From contig PXRQ01000052.1 in NCBI GenBank assembly GCA_003022005.1, positions 1 through 40,336 on the forward strand: a stretch of DNA of 40,336 bases, read 5' to 3'. This DNA is from Halobacteriales archaeon QS_5_70_15 (GTDB taxonomy: Archaea > Halobacteriota > Halobacteria > Halobacteriales > Haloarculaceae). The position numbers were made by a program, and so were the translations under genes. Within the stretch, counting starts at the first letter, position 1; each line of letters opens with the position of its first letter. Of this stretch, positions 27,732 through 35,459 are shown in pieces. The notes beneath the pieces are model-generated. The model was not told the origin of the DNA, did not search any database, and was given only the letters and a program-made list of their open reading frames with translations.

Positions 27732-28625
27732 ATGGACGGGGACGGGGACGAGGCAAACGACGACGGCGAGGATCGAGCGGTACGGTCGGGGACGAGGACG
27801 CTGACCCTCGGGAACGAACGCGAGCGACTGGAGGTGGACGTGAGGGACTACACGGCCGGGGAGGGCGATCCGGTGGTGCTGCTCCACGGCTGTGGGATCG
27901 ACGCGGCGACCGTCTCCTACCGGTACCTGCTCCCCGAACTCGCGGCGGACCACCGGGTCCACGCGCTTGACTTCCCGGGCCACGGCCTCAGCGACAAGCC
28001 GTCGACCCGGTACACGACGGAGTTCTTCCGCCGGGTGCTCGACGCGTACCTCGCGGAGCTCGGGGTCGACTCGCCGTCGCTGGTGGGCGTCTCGATGGGG
28101 GGGAGTGTCGCGCTCGGCCACGCGCTCGAGCACGACGTCGATCGCCTGGTGCTCGTGGACAGCTACGGGCTGGGCGGGGACGCCGCGTGGCGGCCGGCGG
28201 CCAGCGTCGGCCTGCGGATCCCGATGGCCTACCGGGGGTGGTGGCGGAGCTTCAGCGCCTCGGAGGCGTCCGTCCGAGGGCACCTCCGGAGCGTCACCGC
28301 GGGAACGCCCCCCGCGGACCTCGTCGAGGACGTGTACGCGGCCGTACAGGACGAGGCCGTCGGTCGCGCGGTCCGCTCGTGGCAGCGCAGCGAGTTCCGG
28401 ACGAGCGGCATGGGGACGGACTACCGCGACCGGCTCGGGGAGCTGGAGGCGGAGACGCTGCTGGTCCACGGGCGGGCGGACCCGGTGTTCCCGGCGTTCT
28501 GGTCCGAACGGGCGGCGGCGGCGCTACCGAACGCCGAGGCGCGGGTGTACGAGCGAACGGGCCACTGGCCCCCCCGCGAGCGCCCGGAGCGGTTCAACGC
28601 GGACGTGACGCGGTTCCTATCGTAG
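27732..28625 (+). CDS. Alpha/beta hydrolase, PHA-cluster
   Basis: 297 residues. Oxyanion motif LLHGCG at about 50-55, nucleophile elbow GVSMGG with Ser121, acid Asp250 (HGRADPVF) and base His278 (RTGHWPP): a complete triad in the usual order. The first 20 residues are an acidic extension. It sits between the two phaE-phaC pairs, and intracellular PHA depolymerases are alpha/beta hydrolases, so a role in polymer mobilisation is possible. The elbow is also common to many unrelated esterases, so this remains inference. Start fixed by the TATA box. Confidence 0.8.
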   Translation: MDGDGDEANDDGEDRAVRSGTRTLTLGNERERLEVDVRDYTAGEGDPVVLLHGCGIDAATVSYRYLLPELAADHRVHALDFPGHGLSDKPSTRYTTEFFRRVLDAYLAELGVDSPSLVGVSMGGSVALGHALEHDVDRLVLVDSYGLGGDAAWRPAASVGLRIPMAYRGWWRSFSASEASVRGHLRSVTAGTPPADLVEDVYAAVQDEAVGRAVRSWQRSEFRTSGMGTDYRDRLGELEAETLLVHGRADPVFPAFWSERAAAALPNAEARVYERTGHWPPRERPERFNADVTRFLS

Positions 28626-28677
28626 GGGCGACGGGAGTTCGGGAGAAACGGGGTCCGGTCGGGTCGGTCCCGGCGTA

Positions 28678-29283
28678 TCAGTCCACGAGGATGACGGCCT
28701 CGCCGTCGATGACGATGTCGTCGTCCTTTCTGACGAGGGTCCGGAGCCGGAAGCGGCCGCCGCCGAGGGACTCGACGGCCTTGACCTCGGCGGTGACGCG
28801 GTCGCCGAGTCGGACGGGCGCGCGGAACTCGACGTCCTGGGACAGGTAGATGACGCTGCCCGGGAGCCGGGCGAGCGCGGCCGAAATGAGCCCGGAGGCG
28901 AGGATGCCGTGGACGATGCGGCCGCCGAAGCGCGTCTCGCTGGCCCACTCGTCGTCCAGGTGGATCGGGTTGGTGTCGCCGGAGGCAGCGGCGAACCGGT
29001 CGACGTCCTCGGCCGTGAGCGTCTTCGTGAAGCAGATCCGGTCCCCCACCTCGAGCGCCTCGTCGTCGCCGTGGAACGCGACCTCCCACTCCGGGAGGTC
29101 CTCGCCGGGTTCGATGCGCTTCTCGGCCCGGCGGTCCGGATCGCCGACCTCCTCCTCGTCCTGCCGTGCCGGTACCCCCATCGACGCGATGGCCGCCCGG
29201 TTCGCCTCCACGAACGACTCGAACAGCATCGAAGACGTGCGCGACCAAACCCCGAACAGCGACGGATACGAGCCCGAACTCAT
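28678..29283 (-). CDS. MaoC-family (R)-enoyl-CoA hydratase, PhaJ-like
   Basis: 201 residues from ATG 29283. The hydratase-2 motif FAAASGDTNPIHLDDEWAS spans about 97-115, with catalytic Asp103 and His108, in a hot-dog fold (GGRIVHGILASGLISAALA follows). The enzyme hydrates trans-2-enoyl-CoA to (R)-3-hydroxyacyl-CoA, the PHA synthase substrate, and so links beta-oxidation to polymer. The N-terminal 75 residues (SSMLFESFVEANRAAIAS) resemble phasin-like helices, suggesting that the protein may associate with granules. It is divergent from phaR-phaP with a 136-base spacer, and a maoC gene in this position is known from the Haloferax mediterranei pha cluster. Confidence 0.88.
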   Translation of the reverse strand: MSSGSYPSLFGVWSRTSSMLFESFVEANRAAIASMGVPARQDEEEVGDPDRRAEKRIEPGEDLPEWEVAFHGDDEALEVGDRICFTKTLTAEDVDRFAAASGDTNPIHLDDEWASETRFGGRIVHGILASGLISAALARLPGSVIYLSQDVEFRAPVRLGDRVTAEVKAVESLGGGRFRLRTLVRKDDDIVIDGEAVILVD

Positions 29284-29306
29284 GCCGTGTCCATACTCCC
29301 CACACC

Positions 29307-29315
29307 TACTAAAGA
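29307..29315 (-). promoter_or_regulatory. TATA box for the phaJ-like gene
   Basis: On the minus strand CTTTAGTAG, centred 28 bases before the ATG at 29283. This sets the start, since the longer frame to 29343 would run through the box. Confidence 0.5.
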
Positions 29316-29350
29316 GTGCTGATCGAATCGCCGGCCTAACCAACTGATGG

Positions 29351-29380
29351 TATTGAATGGTGTCGAGTGGTGTAGAACGG
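29351..29380. promoter_or_regulatory. Candidate PhaR operator: short tandem repeats
   Basis: TTGAATGGTGTCGAGTGGTG then TAGAACGG: three head-to-tail units of about 10 bases, each starting GARTGG or GAACGG, ending just before the TATA box of phaR. Phased at one helical turn, they look like a binding site for a regulator such as PhaR itself, which in Haloferax mediterranei represses its own operon. The assignment is inferred from position. Confidence 0.4.
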
Positions 29381-29383
29381 AAG

Positions 29384-29391
29384 AATTATAC
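29384..29391 (+). promoter_or_regulatory. TATA box for phaR-phaP
   Basis: GAATTATA centred about 32 bases before the ATG at 29420. Confidence 0.5.
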
Positions 29392-29419
29392 GTTCAGGGG
29401 GTATCGTATCCAGTACGCG

Positions 29420-29728
29420 ATGACAGACGATGGCGACGGTTCGACGTTTCCCCCGATGATGCGGGCGTTCCAGGAGGCCACGGAGCAGGCCACCCGCCAG
29501 CAGCAGGAGCTGTTCAAGCAGTTCCTGGGCGGCCCGGGCGAGTCCGGCGGCCTGGCCCCGCAGATCGGCGCGATGAGTCAGATGGCTACGTTCAAAACGC
29601 GCGTGCAGAGCGGCGGCCGGATATCTATCCCGGACGCCGAACGCGAGGCCCTCGACATCGAGGAGGGGGACATCGTCCAGACCGTCGTCGTCCCGGTCAA
29701 GCGAAACAGGAGTGATACCAATGAGTAA
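29420..29728 (+). CDS. phaR: PhaR, AbrB-type regulator of PHA granules
   Basis: 102 residues. The N-terminal half is helical and Gln/Glu-rich (AFQEATEQATRQQQELFKQF), probably for granule or PhaP contact. The C-terminal half (about 57-93) is an AbrB/SpoVT swapped-hairpin domain: FKTRVQSGGRISIPDAEREA then LDIEEGDIVQTVV. In Haloferax mediterranei the protein of this arrangement binds DNA and granules and controls phaRP expression. Its stop overlaps the phaP start by eight bases. The ATG at 29420 is preferred over one at 29357, which would place the TATA box inside the gene. Confidence 0.85.
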   Translation: MTDDGDGSTFPPMMRAFQEATEQATRQQQELFKQFLGGPGESGGLAPQIGAMSQMATFKTRVQSGGRISIPDAEREALDIEEGDIVQTVVVPVKRNRSDTNE

Positions 29729-30377
29729 CGGATCCACCCTCACGACCCCCGTCAGTACCGTCTTCCAGATGCAGCGCAGCGCGATCGAGCAGAGCCAGCA
29801 GGCCGTCGAGAGCGGCGTCGAGTTCCAGAAGCGGCTGAACGCCGCGGCCCTCGACGGCGTCGAGGCGACCGAGGAGGCCCAGCGAAGCACCGTCGAGCTC
29901 ACCGAGAACGCGGTCCACAGCTACCTGGACGTCCTCGAGGCGACGGTCCCCGGCGCCGCGAGCGTCACCGGCCAGGTCCGCGAGACCGTCGACGGGCAGT
30001 ACGACTCGCTCTACCAGGCCCACGAGGAGGCGTTCGACGTGACCGAGGGCGAGTTCGCCAGGGGCGTCGACGCCTACGACGAGCTGGTCGTCGACTACCT
30101 CGCCGCGCTGAACGATCAGATCGAGGCGCTGCTCGAGGCCCACGAGGACGTCGAGGCACAGACCCTCGAGGCGTTCCAGCAGGCCGAGGGCCAGTTCGAG
30201 GAGCTGCAGGCCCAGTTCGAGGAGAGCGGCGAGGAGATGCAGACCCAGTTCGAGGAGCAGGCCGAGTACTTCCAGGAGCAGTTCGAGGCGCAGTTCGAGC
30301 AGTTCCAGAGCCAGCTCGAGGAGCTGCAGGCCCAGTTCGACGAGATCCAGGGCAGCCCCGTCGACATCGAGGCCTGA
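29721..30377 (+). CDS. phaP: PhaP, phasin
   Basis: 218-residue amphipathic structural protein of the PHA granule coat. It is acidic, entirely helical by composition, with few aromatics and no Cys. The C-terminal third (about 150-210) is a run of near-repeats QAQFEE, QTQFEEQ, QEQFEAQFEQ, QSQLEELQAQF, a long coiled coil that wraps granules or forms oligomers. The N-terminal third (STVFQMQRSAIEQSQQAVES) is a typical phasin start. The ATG at 29721 lies inside the end of phaR, so the two are translated together. GTG 29712 is an alternative start. Confidence 0.88.
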   Translation: MSNGSTLTTPVSTVFQMQRSAIEQSQQAVESGVEFQKRLNAAALDGVEATEEAQRSTVELTENAVHSYLDVLEATVPGAASVTGQVRETVDGQYDSLYQAHEEAFDVTEGEFARGVDAYDELVVDYLAALNDQIEALLEAHEDVEAQTLEAFQQAEGQFEELQAQFEESGEEMQTQFEEQAEYFQEQFEAQFEQFQSQLEELQAQFDEIQGSPVDIEA

Positions 30378-30399
30378 AGCGGTTCAACGACCACCCACC

Positions 30400-30409
30400 G
30401 TTTTATTCG
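30400..30409 (+). promoter_or_regulatory. TATA-like box for phaE (second copy)
   Basis: GTTTTATTCG centred about 32 bases before the ATG at 30436, giving phaE-phaC its own promoter within the phaRPEC cluster. Confidence 0.45.
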
Positions 30410-30435
30410 CCGAGCGGCTACCCCAAGACACATAC

Positions 30436-30993
30436 ATGAGTGATAGGCCCAACGACGCGCAGGAGGTACAGGAGCAGTGGACCGGGATGGTCGAGCAGAT
30501 GAACGACGCCATGTCCCGCTCGATCGAGCAGAACATGGAGGCCCAGGCGAGCTTCATGGAGTCGTGGGCGGACGCGATGAACGACGCCGTCCCGGACGAG
30601 GAGATCATGACCGAGGGGTTCGAGGGGTACGCCTCCGCCTACGAGGTGTGGATCGACGCCGCCGAGCAGCTGTTCGAGCGGACCACCGACGCCGCCGAGG
30701 GCGAGGACGTCTCCTTCACCGAGCTGCGGGACATCTGGCTCCAGAGCGCCAACCGGGCGTTCAAGGAGGTCATGTCCACGTCGGCGTTCGCCGCGGCCAA
30801 CGGCCAGCTCGTCGACGCGATGATGGAGATGCAGACCCAGACCGAGGAGTTCAGCGAGGACACCCTCACGCAGCTCGGGCTCCCCACCCGGAGCGACGTC
30901 GACGAGGTCGGCGAGCGGCTCGTGGAACTGGAGCGGCGCCAGCACGCCGTCGAGGAGAAGCTCGACCGCGTCATAGCGCACCTGGAGGAGTGA
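30436..30993 (+). CDS. phaE: PhaE, class III PHA synthase subunit (second copy)
   Basis: 185 residues, same architecture as the copy at 24255: opening [20 protein letters not shown], the conserved block [20 protein letters not shown], and a C-terminal coiled coil [20 protein letters not shown]. It carries more Met and Gln than the first copy. One base separates its stop from the phaC start, so expression is coupled. Lying directly behind phaR-phaP, this is the pair that corresponds to the phaRPEC operon of Haloferax mediterranei, and is probably the main synthase. Confidence 0.92.
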   Translation: MSDRPNDAQEVQEQWTGMVEQMNDAMSRSIEQNMEAQASFMESWADAMNDAVPDEEIMTEGFEGYASAYEVWIDAAEQLFERTTDAAEGEDVSFTELRDIWLQSANRAFKEVMSTSAFAAANGQLVDAMMEMQTQTEEFSEDTLTQLGLPTRSDVDEVGERLVELERRQHAVEEKLDRVIAHLEE

Positions 30994-30994
30994 G

Positions 30995-32395
30995 ATGGCG
31001 ACCGACAGACAGTTCAACCCGTTGGCGCTCGCGCTGAACACCCAGCGGGAGATCCTCGAGTCGACGACCGAGGCGTTCGAGAAGAACGACGTCGCCGAGG
31101 AGCAGCTCGATCGCGTCGCCGAGGTCGAGGTCGGAGGGACACCAAGCGAGGTGGTCTACGAGGAGAACAAGCTGGAGCTGCTCCACTACGAGCCGCTGAC
31201 CGACGAGCAGCACGACGTCCCCATCCTCATCACGTACGCGCTCATCAACAAGCCGTTCATCCTCGACCTCCAGCCCGACCGGTCGGTCGTCCGGCGGCTG
31301 CTCGAGGCCGGCCACGACGTCTACCTCGTCGACTGGAACGAGCCCTCGCGGCTCGACCAGCACCTCACCCTCGAGGACTACGTCTGCCGGTACATCGACA
31401 ACTGCATCGACGTCGTCCGCGAGCGGTCTGGACAGGACTCCATCAACGTCCTCGGGTACTGCATGGGCGGGACGATGGCGGCGATGTACGCCGCGCTCGA
31501 CCCGGAGAAGGTCCGCTCGCTCGGGCTGATGGCCGCCGGCCTCTACTTCGAGGACAACTCCGGCGGCGTCCTCGAGCTCTGGGGCGACGAGGACTACTAC
31601 GACCCCGAGGTCGTCACCGAGGCGTTCGGCAACATGCCCGCGGAGATGCTCGACGTCGGGTTCGCGCTGATGGACCCCGTCTCCAACTTCGTCTCGAAGT
31701 ACGTCCGCTTCTACGACAACATCGAGGACGACGAGTTCGTCGAGAACTTCGCGCGCATGGAGCGCTGGCTCGACGAGGGCATCGACGTCGCCGGCGAGGC
31801 GTACAAGCAGTTCCTCGAGGACATCTATCAGGGGAACAAGCTCTACGAGAACGAGCTCTACCTCGGCGACCGGCACGTCGACGTCACGGAGATCGACATG
31901 CCGACCCTGCTCATCATGGGGGAGTACGACCACCTCATCCCCTGCGGCGCGAGCGAGCCGTTCGCGGACGTGGTCGGCTCCGACGACGTCGAGCAGATCA
32001 AGTATCCGACGGGACACATCGGTCTCTCGGTCTCCAGCTCATCCCACGAGGAGGTCTGGCCCCGGGTCGCCGAGTGGTACTACGAGAAGTCCCCCGTCGA
32101 AGAGGACGCCGACGCGGAGACCGGCGGGACGACGGAGGTCGAGGTCGCGATCGAGGACGACCCCTCGGAGGCCGAGCACGGCGGGACGGACGTCGAGACG
32201 GCGGTCGCGGAGGCGGTCGCGGACGGCGACCTCGAGTCGGTGAACGGCATCGGGCCGACCTACGCCGGACGGCTCCGCGAGGCCGGCCTCGACGGGCTGG
32301 CGGCGCTCGCCGAGGCCGACGCCGAGACGGTCGCCGAGGCCGCCGAGGTTCCCGTCTCCCGCGCCGAGGACTGGATCGACCAGGCCGGCGCCTGA
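30995..32395 (+). CDS. phaC: PhaC, class III PHA synthase (second copy)
   Basis: 466 residues. Nucleophile Cys156 in GYCMGG, with Asp312 (GEYDHLI) and His341 (PTGHIGL) completing the triad. The blocks [15 protein letters not shown] and [16 protein letters not shown] match the copy at 24839. A long acidic, disordered linker (about 365-412) leads to a helix-hairpin-helix domain (about 414-463), [20 protein letters not shown]. The linker is about 20 residues longer than in the first copy. The extension is typical of subtype IIIA haloarchaeal synthases; its function is not settled. Confidence 0.95.
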   Translation: MATDRQFNPLALALNTQREILESTTEAFEKNDVAEEQLDRVAEVEVGGTPSEVVYEENKLELLHYEPLTDEQHDVPILITYALINKPFILDLQPDRSVVRRLLEAGHDVYLVDWNEPSRLDQHLTLEDYVCRYIDNCIDVVRERSGQDSINVLGYCMGGTMAAMYAALDPEKVRSLGLMAAGLYFEDNSGGVLELWGDEDYYDPEVVTEAFGNMPAEMLDVGFALMDPVSNFVSKYVRFYDNIEDDEFVENFARMERWLDEGIDVAGEAYKQFLEDIYQGNKLYENELYLGDRHVDVTEIDMPTLLIMGEYDHLIPCGASEPFADVVGSDDVEQIKYPTGHIGLSVSSSSHEEVWPRVAEWYYEKSPVEEDADAETGGTTEVEVAIEDDPSEAEHGGTDVETAVAEAVADGDLESVNGIGPTYAGRLREAGLDGLAALAEADAETVAEAAEVPVSRAEDWIDQAGA

Positions 32396-32798
32396 ACCCC
32401 TCCGGACCCACGACCGTCTCGGCGGGTCTCCCGTTTCTCCCCGTCCTCGCTTCGTCGACCCGACGGCTCCTCGACGAGCCGACGCCGCCCACGGCGACGA
32501 ACCACACCTCCGCGTCCCGGGCCTGCGGACCGCCGTGGAGCGCGCCGTCCAGGACGCTCGGCTAGGGTCCGCGCGACCCGCGAGGGTCGGGGCCGGGCGG
32601 TCTGGGGGACCTCGGTGGCGAACCGTCGTCCCACGTGACCGGCCGGAGACTCGCGGGGTACGCCGGTGTAACGTAATAGTTCTGATGCCGTAATAATACA
32701 ACCAAAGCCGATAGCAATTTTTTGAAAAGAGCGGGCCTCGCCGACCCGTCCTCGCGTCGAGCGACAGCCGTTTCCCCGGGTCGGCCGTTCGACCGACC
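32396..32798. other. Gene-free spacer with a sharp AT-rich island
   Basis: 403 bases after phaC. The first 270 are GC-rich without a credible gene; frames here are antisense shadows. From about 32670 to 32733 the base content flips to strongly AT-rich, including CGTAATAATACAACC and GCAATTTTTTGAAAAGAG. The island could be a promoter with an untranslated leader for the broken gene at 32799 or an unrecognised binding region. Confidence 0.4.
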
Positions 32799-33404
32799 AT
32801 GCGCGTGAGCGTCATCGGTGGGAGCACGGTGGACGGGGAGACCTACGAGCGGGCCCGCGAGGTCGGTCGGCTGCTCGGCGAGCGCGGCCACGAGGTGGTC
32901 TGTGGCGGGTAGGGTGGGGTCATGGAGGCCGCCTGTCGCGGCGCGAGCGAGGCGGGCGGTCACACCGTCGGGATCCTGAAGGGGACCCACCCGGGCGAGG
33001 GCAACGAGTGGGTCGATACGGGCATCGCGACGGGGATGGGCGACGCCCGGAACGCGCTCGTCGTGCTCAACGGGGCGGCGTGTATCGCCGTCGACGGGGG
33101 GGCCGGGACGCTTTCGGAGCTCGGGATGGCGTTCGTCCACTGCCGGCCCGTGGCGGGACTGGACACCCACGACTGCTCGGCGTTCGAGGGCTTCCGGGCG
33201 GTGGAGACACCCCGCGAGGCCGTCGAGTACTCGAAGCGGCGGGGTGACGCGGATGCTCACCTCGCTGGCGCTCTCGTGACCTGTGGCCCGACGGCCCCGG
33301 AAGGGCGCCCCCGGGGGTTACCGGCCGGAGGTGTTGGCGGTGCTCGGGGCGGACAGGGGCCACGGGGGCGTTGGAACCTGGCGCCCCCGAGAAGGCGGTG
33401 GTGA
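32799..33404 (+). pseudogene. LOG-family (TIGR00725-like) gene with in-frame TAG
   Basis: Reads MRVSVIGGSTVDGETYERAR from ATG 32799 and continues to EVVCGG, then a TAG at 32910-32912, then GGVMEAACRGASEAGGHTVG in the same frame. The motif CGG-x-GGVMEA is the nucleotide-binding loop of the LOG/'lysine decarboxylase' Rossmann family, and the TAG replaces its middle residue, so a single base change explains it. Later blocks DARNALVVLNGAACIAVDGG and AGTLSELGMAF are intact. The C-terminus beyond VETPREAVEYSKRRG looks garbled, so the 3' end is uncertain. Probably a recent pseudogene; stop read-through is unlikely. Confidence 0.75.
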
Positions 33405-33439
33405 GGGAGGGTGGATCCAGGATGATGCCCACCGCACGC

Positions 33440-33455
33440 TTTAGGCTAGCCTAAA
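33440..33455. promoter_or_regulatory. Perfect palindrome, DtxR-family (iron/manganese) box
   Basis: TTTAGGCTAGCCTAAA is a 16-base perfect palindrome matching the TTAGG-N-CCTAA pattern bound by DtxR/IdeR/SirR metal-dependent repressors, including haloarchaeal Idr proteins. An AT-rich tract follows it (to about 33470). No gene starts next to it in either direction: the gene at 33499-33729 on the minus strand ends towards it, and the thiolase begins 357 bases away. Confidence 0.55.
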
Positions 33456-33498
33456 AATTCTTGAATCTTTCGATACGGGGGCACGGCGGCGACGGCGA

Positions 33499-33729
33499 TC
33501 AGGAACGGCCGGCCGAGAGCGAGAGGCCGATCCCGGTGAGGAGGAGCACAACCCCGAGCAGCCGCACCCGGCGGGCGGTCCCGTCCCGGGGGACGAGCGA
33601 GACGTCGAGGGCGACGTCGTGGAGGAACCGGACGACGTCGACGAGCAGTTCCGGCAGGAGGACGTGGAGGAGGCCGACCGCGAGGGCGCTCCGTCCGGTG
33701 AGGCGGCGTTCGGCTGACGAGAGCTCCAT
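33499..33729 (-). CDS. Small membrane protein, unknown
   Basis: 76 residues with two hydrophobic stretches (about 14-33, LALAVGLLHVLLPELLVDVV-like, and about 57-74, LLGVVLLLTGIGLSLSAG) joined by a charged loop. Starts MELSSAERRL. No family recognised. It is divergent from the thiolase gene, and the shared spacer contains that gene's TATA box. Confidence 0.5.
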   Translation of the reverse strand: MELSSAERRLTGRSALAVGLLHVLLPELLVDVVRFLHDVALDVSLVPRDGTARRVRLLGVVLLLTGIGLSLSAGRS

Positions 33730-33782
33730 ACCGCCCGCTGGGACGCCGGGTACGGATAACTACCGGTCGCCCCCGGAACAGG

Positions 33783-33790
33783 CTTAAACC
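33783..33790 (+). promoter_or_regulatory. TATA box for the thiolase gene
   Basis: CTTAAACC centred about 26 bases before the ATG at 33812, predicting a leaderless mRNA. Confidence 0.5.
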
Positions 33791-33811
33791 CGTCGACCCG
33801 GACGGAAGGGT

Positions 33812-34975
33812 ATGCGAGACGTGAGCATCGTGGGTATGGGGACGACGGAGTTCGGCGTTCTCGACGGGGGCGTCAAGGACCTCGGGAGCCGCACGGTCGC
33901 GCGCGCGCTCCGGGACGGCGGCGTCGACCGGTCGGAGGTCGGGGCGCTGTACGTCGGGAACTTCGTCGCCGGCATCCTCGAGGGACAGGGCGCGGTCGGG
34001 CCGATGATCGCCGACGAGGTGGGGCTCTCGGGCGTCCCGGCGATGACGACCGAGGGCGCGTGTGCGAGCTCGGGCATCGCGCTGCGACAGGGCCAGCGCG
34101 CGGTCGCGAGCGGCGAGTACGACGTCGTCGTCGCGGCTGGCGTCGAGTCGATGACCGACGCGGGGACCCCGGAGTTCACCCGCGCGCTCGGGAGCGCCGC
34201 CGACCGCCTCACCGAGGGGATCACCGGCCTCACGTTCCCGGGGTTCTACGGCATCTACCTCGACCGGTACATGCACGAGTACGGCGCGACCCGGGAGGAG
34301 GTCGCCGCGGTCTCGGTGAAGAACCGGGCGAACGGGGTGGAGAACCCCCGGGCGCGGTTCCGCGAGCCCGTCACCGTAGAGGAGGTCGTCGAATCCCGAC
34401 CCGTCGCCGACCCGCTCCGGCTCTACGACTGCTGTCCGGCGGCCGACGGGGGCGCCGCTGTCGTCCTCGCCGCCAGCGACGTCGCGAACGAGTTCACCGA
34501 GGACCCCATCGACGTGCTGGGGACCGGGCACGCGACCGGGCACAACGCCGCTCACCGCTACGAGGACCTGACGACGCTCGACGCGACCGTCGACGCGGCC
34601 GAGAGCGCCTACGCGGAGGCCGGGATCGGGCCGTCCGACCTGGACGTGGTCGAGCTCCACGACTGCTTCACGCCCGCGGAGATCGGCGACAGCGAGGACC
34701 TCGGCCTGTTCGAGAAGGGCGAGGGTGCCCGCGCGGCCGCCGAGGGTCGCACGGAGGTCGGCGGCGAGTTCCCGATCAACCCCTCGGGGGGGCTGCTCGC
34801 CAAGGGCCACCCCGTGGGTGCAACCGGCATCGGGCAGGCCTACGAGGTCTGCCGACAGCTCCGGGGCGACCACGAGAACCAGGTCGCTGACGCCGAGATC
34901 GGGCTCACCCACAACCTCGGGGGGAGCGGCGCGGTCTGTACCGTCACCGTCCTCGGGCGGGGTGACCGGCGATGA
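33812..34975 (+). CDS. Thiolase-family protein (SCP2-like acyltransferase)
   Basis: 387 residues. Nucleophile Cys84 in GACASSG, His283 in VELHDCFTPAE, His333 in KGHPVGATGIGQ, and Cys376 in GGSGAVC. The HDCF and GHPVGATG motifs place it in the SCP2-like group of archaeal thiolases, which make acetoacetyl-CoA or degrade 3-ketoacyl-CoA. Its stop overlaps the start of a DUF35 gene (ATGA); archaeal thiolases of this group are known to work as complexes with a DUF35 OB-fold protein. In context it could supply or remove acetoacetyl-CoA for PHA synthesis. Confidence 0.9.
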   Translation: MRDVSIVGMGTTEFGVLDGGVKDLGSRTVARALRDGGVDRSEVGALYVGNFVAGILEGQGAVGPMIADEVGLSGVPAMTTEGACASSGIALRQGQRAVASGEYDVVVAAGVESMTDAGTPEFTRALGSAADRLTEGITGLTFPGFYGIYLDRYMHEYGATREEVAAVSVKNRANGVENPRARFREPVTVEEVVESRPVADPLRLYDCCPAADGGAAVVLAASDVANEFTEDPIDVLGTGHATGHNAAHRYEDLTTLDATVDAAESAYAEAGIGPSDLDVVELHDCFTPAEIGDSEDLGLFEKGEGARAAAEGRTEVGGEFPINPSGGLLAKGHPVGATGIGQAYEVCRQLRGDHENQVADAEIGLTHNLGGSGAVCTVTVLGRGDRR

Positions 34976-35325
34976 CCGCCGGCGAGGGCGCGCCGGCGTT
35001 CCCCGCCCGGGCCTGTGCCGAGTGTGGCGAACGCTACGGCCACGAGCCGAGCGTCTGCCGTGAGTGCGGCGGCGAGTCCTTCGAGACCGAGCCGGTGCCC
35101 GGGTCCGCGCGGCTCTACGCGAGCACCACCGTCCGGGTCCCGGGATCCGACCACCAGGGACAGGAGCCGTTCGTCGTCGGCCTGGTCGACGTCGACGACG
35201 CGGTCCGCGTGACCGCCCGGGTCGAGCCCGTCGATGGCGGCGACCCCGGCGAACGCCCCGCCCCCGACGCGCCGCTCGAGTACGTCGAGGAGCGGGACGG
35301 GACGTTCTACTTCAGGCCGGCGTAG
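34972..35325 (+). CDS. DUF35 zinc-ribbon/OB-fold partner of the thiolase
   Basis: 117 residues. The N-terminus is a zinc ribbon with CAECGERYGHEPSVCRECGG (two C-x2-C pairs, about 15-34). It is followed by an OB-fold (ARLYASTTVRVPGSDHQGQE, FVVGLVDVDD). DUF35 proteins bind CoA and scaffold thiolase and HMG-CoA synthase in archaea, channelling acetoacetyl-CoA. Overlap of four bases with the thiolase stop implies stoichiometric production. It ends 52 bases before palindromic element C. Confidence 0.88.
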   Translation: MTAGEGAPAFPARACAECGERYGHEPSVCRECGGESFETEPVPGSARLYASTTVRVPGSDHQGQEPFVVGLVDVDDAVRVTARVEPVDGGDPGERPAPDAPLEYVEERDGTFYFRPA

Positions 35326-35377
35326 CGGCGTTCGCCCCTCTGCGCCTCCCGCGCCCCGTTCGGGGGATCCCCGCGCT

Positions 35378-35459
35378 CATACGGATCGTCGTAACGATGT
35401 ACCGGCGATCACGGACCCGGTTCGAGTGCTCCCGGTGAAAGACTACGACAACCCGTATC
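35378..35459 (+). repeat. Dispersed palindromic element, copy C (82 bases)
   Basis: Begins CATACGGATCGTCGTAACGA and ends GACTACGACAACCCGTATC. It fills the gap between two convergent genes (52 bases after the DUF35 stop, and running into the TGA of the MaoC gene at 35458-35460, whose last bases it provides). Internal blocks GATGTACCGGCGATCAC and CCCGGTGAAAGACTACG are shared with copies A and B. Confidence 0.78.

Noticed and set aside
32910..32912. Recoding of TAG as pyrrolysine
   Set aside because: Haloarchaea are not known to carry the pyrrolysine system and no tRNA or synthetase is visible here; a point mutation or base-call error is simpler.
33461..33787. An open frame on the plus strand starting right after the metal box
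   Set aside because: It is the antisense of the small membrane-protein gene, basic and Ser/Arg-rich, with only a TTG start.
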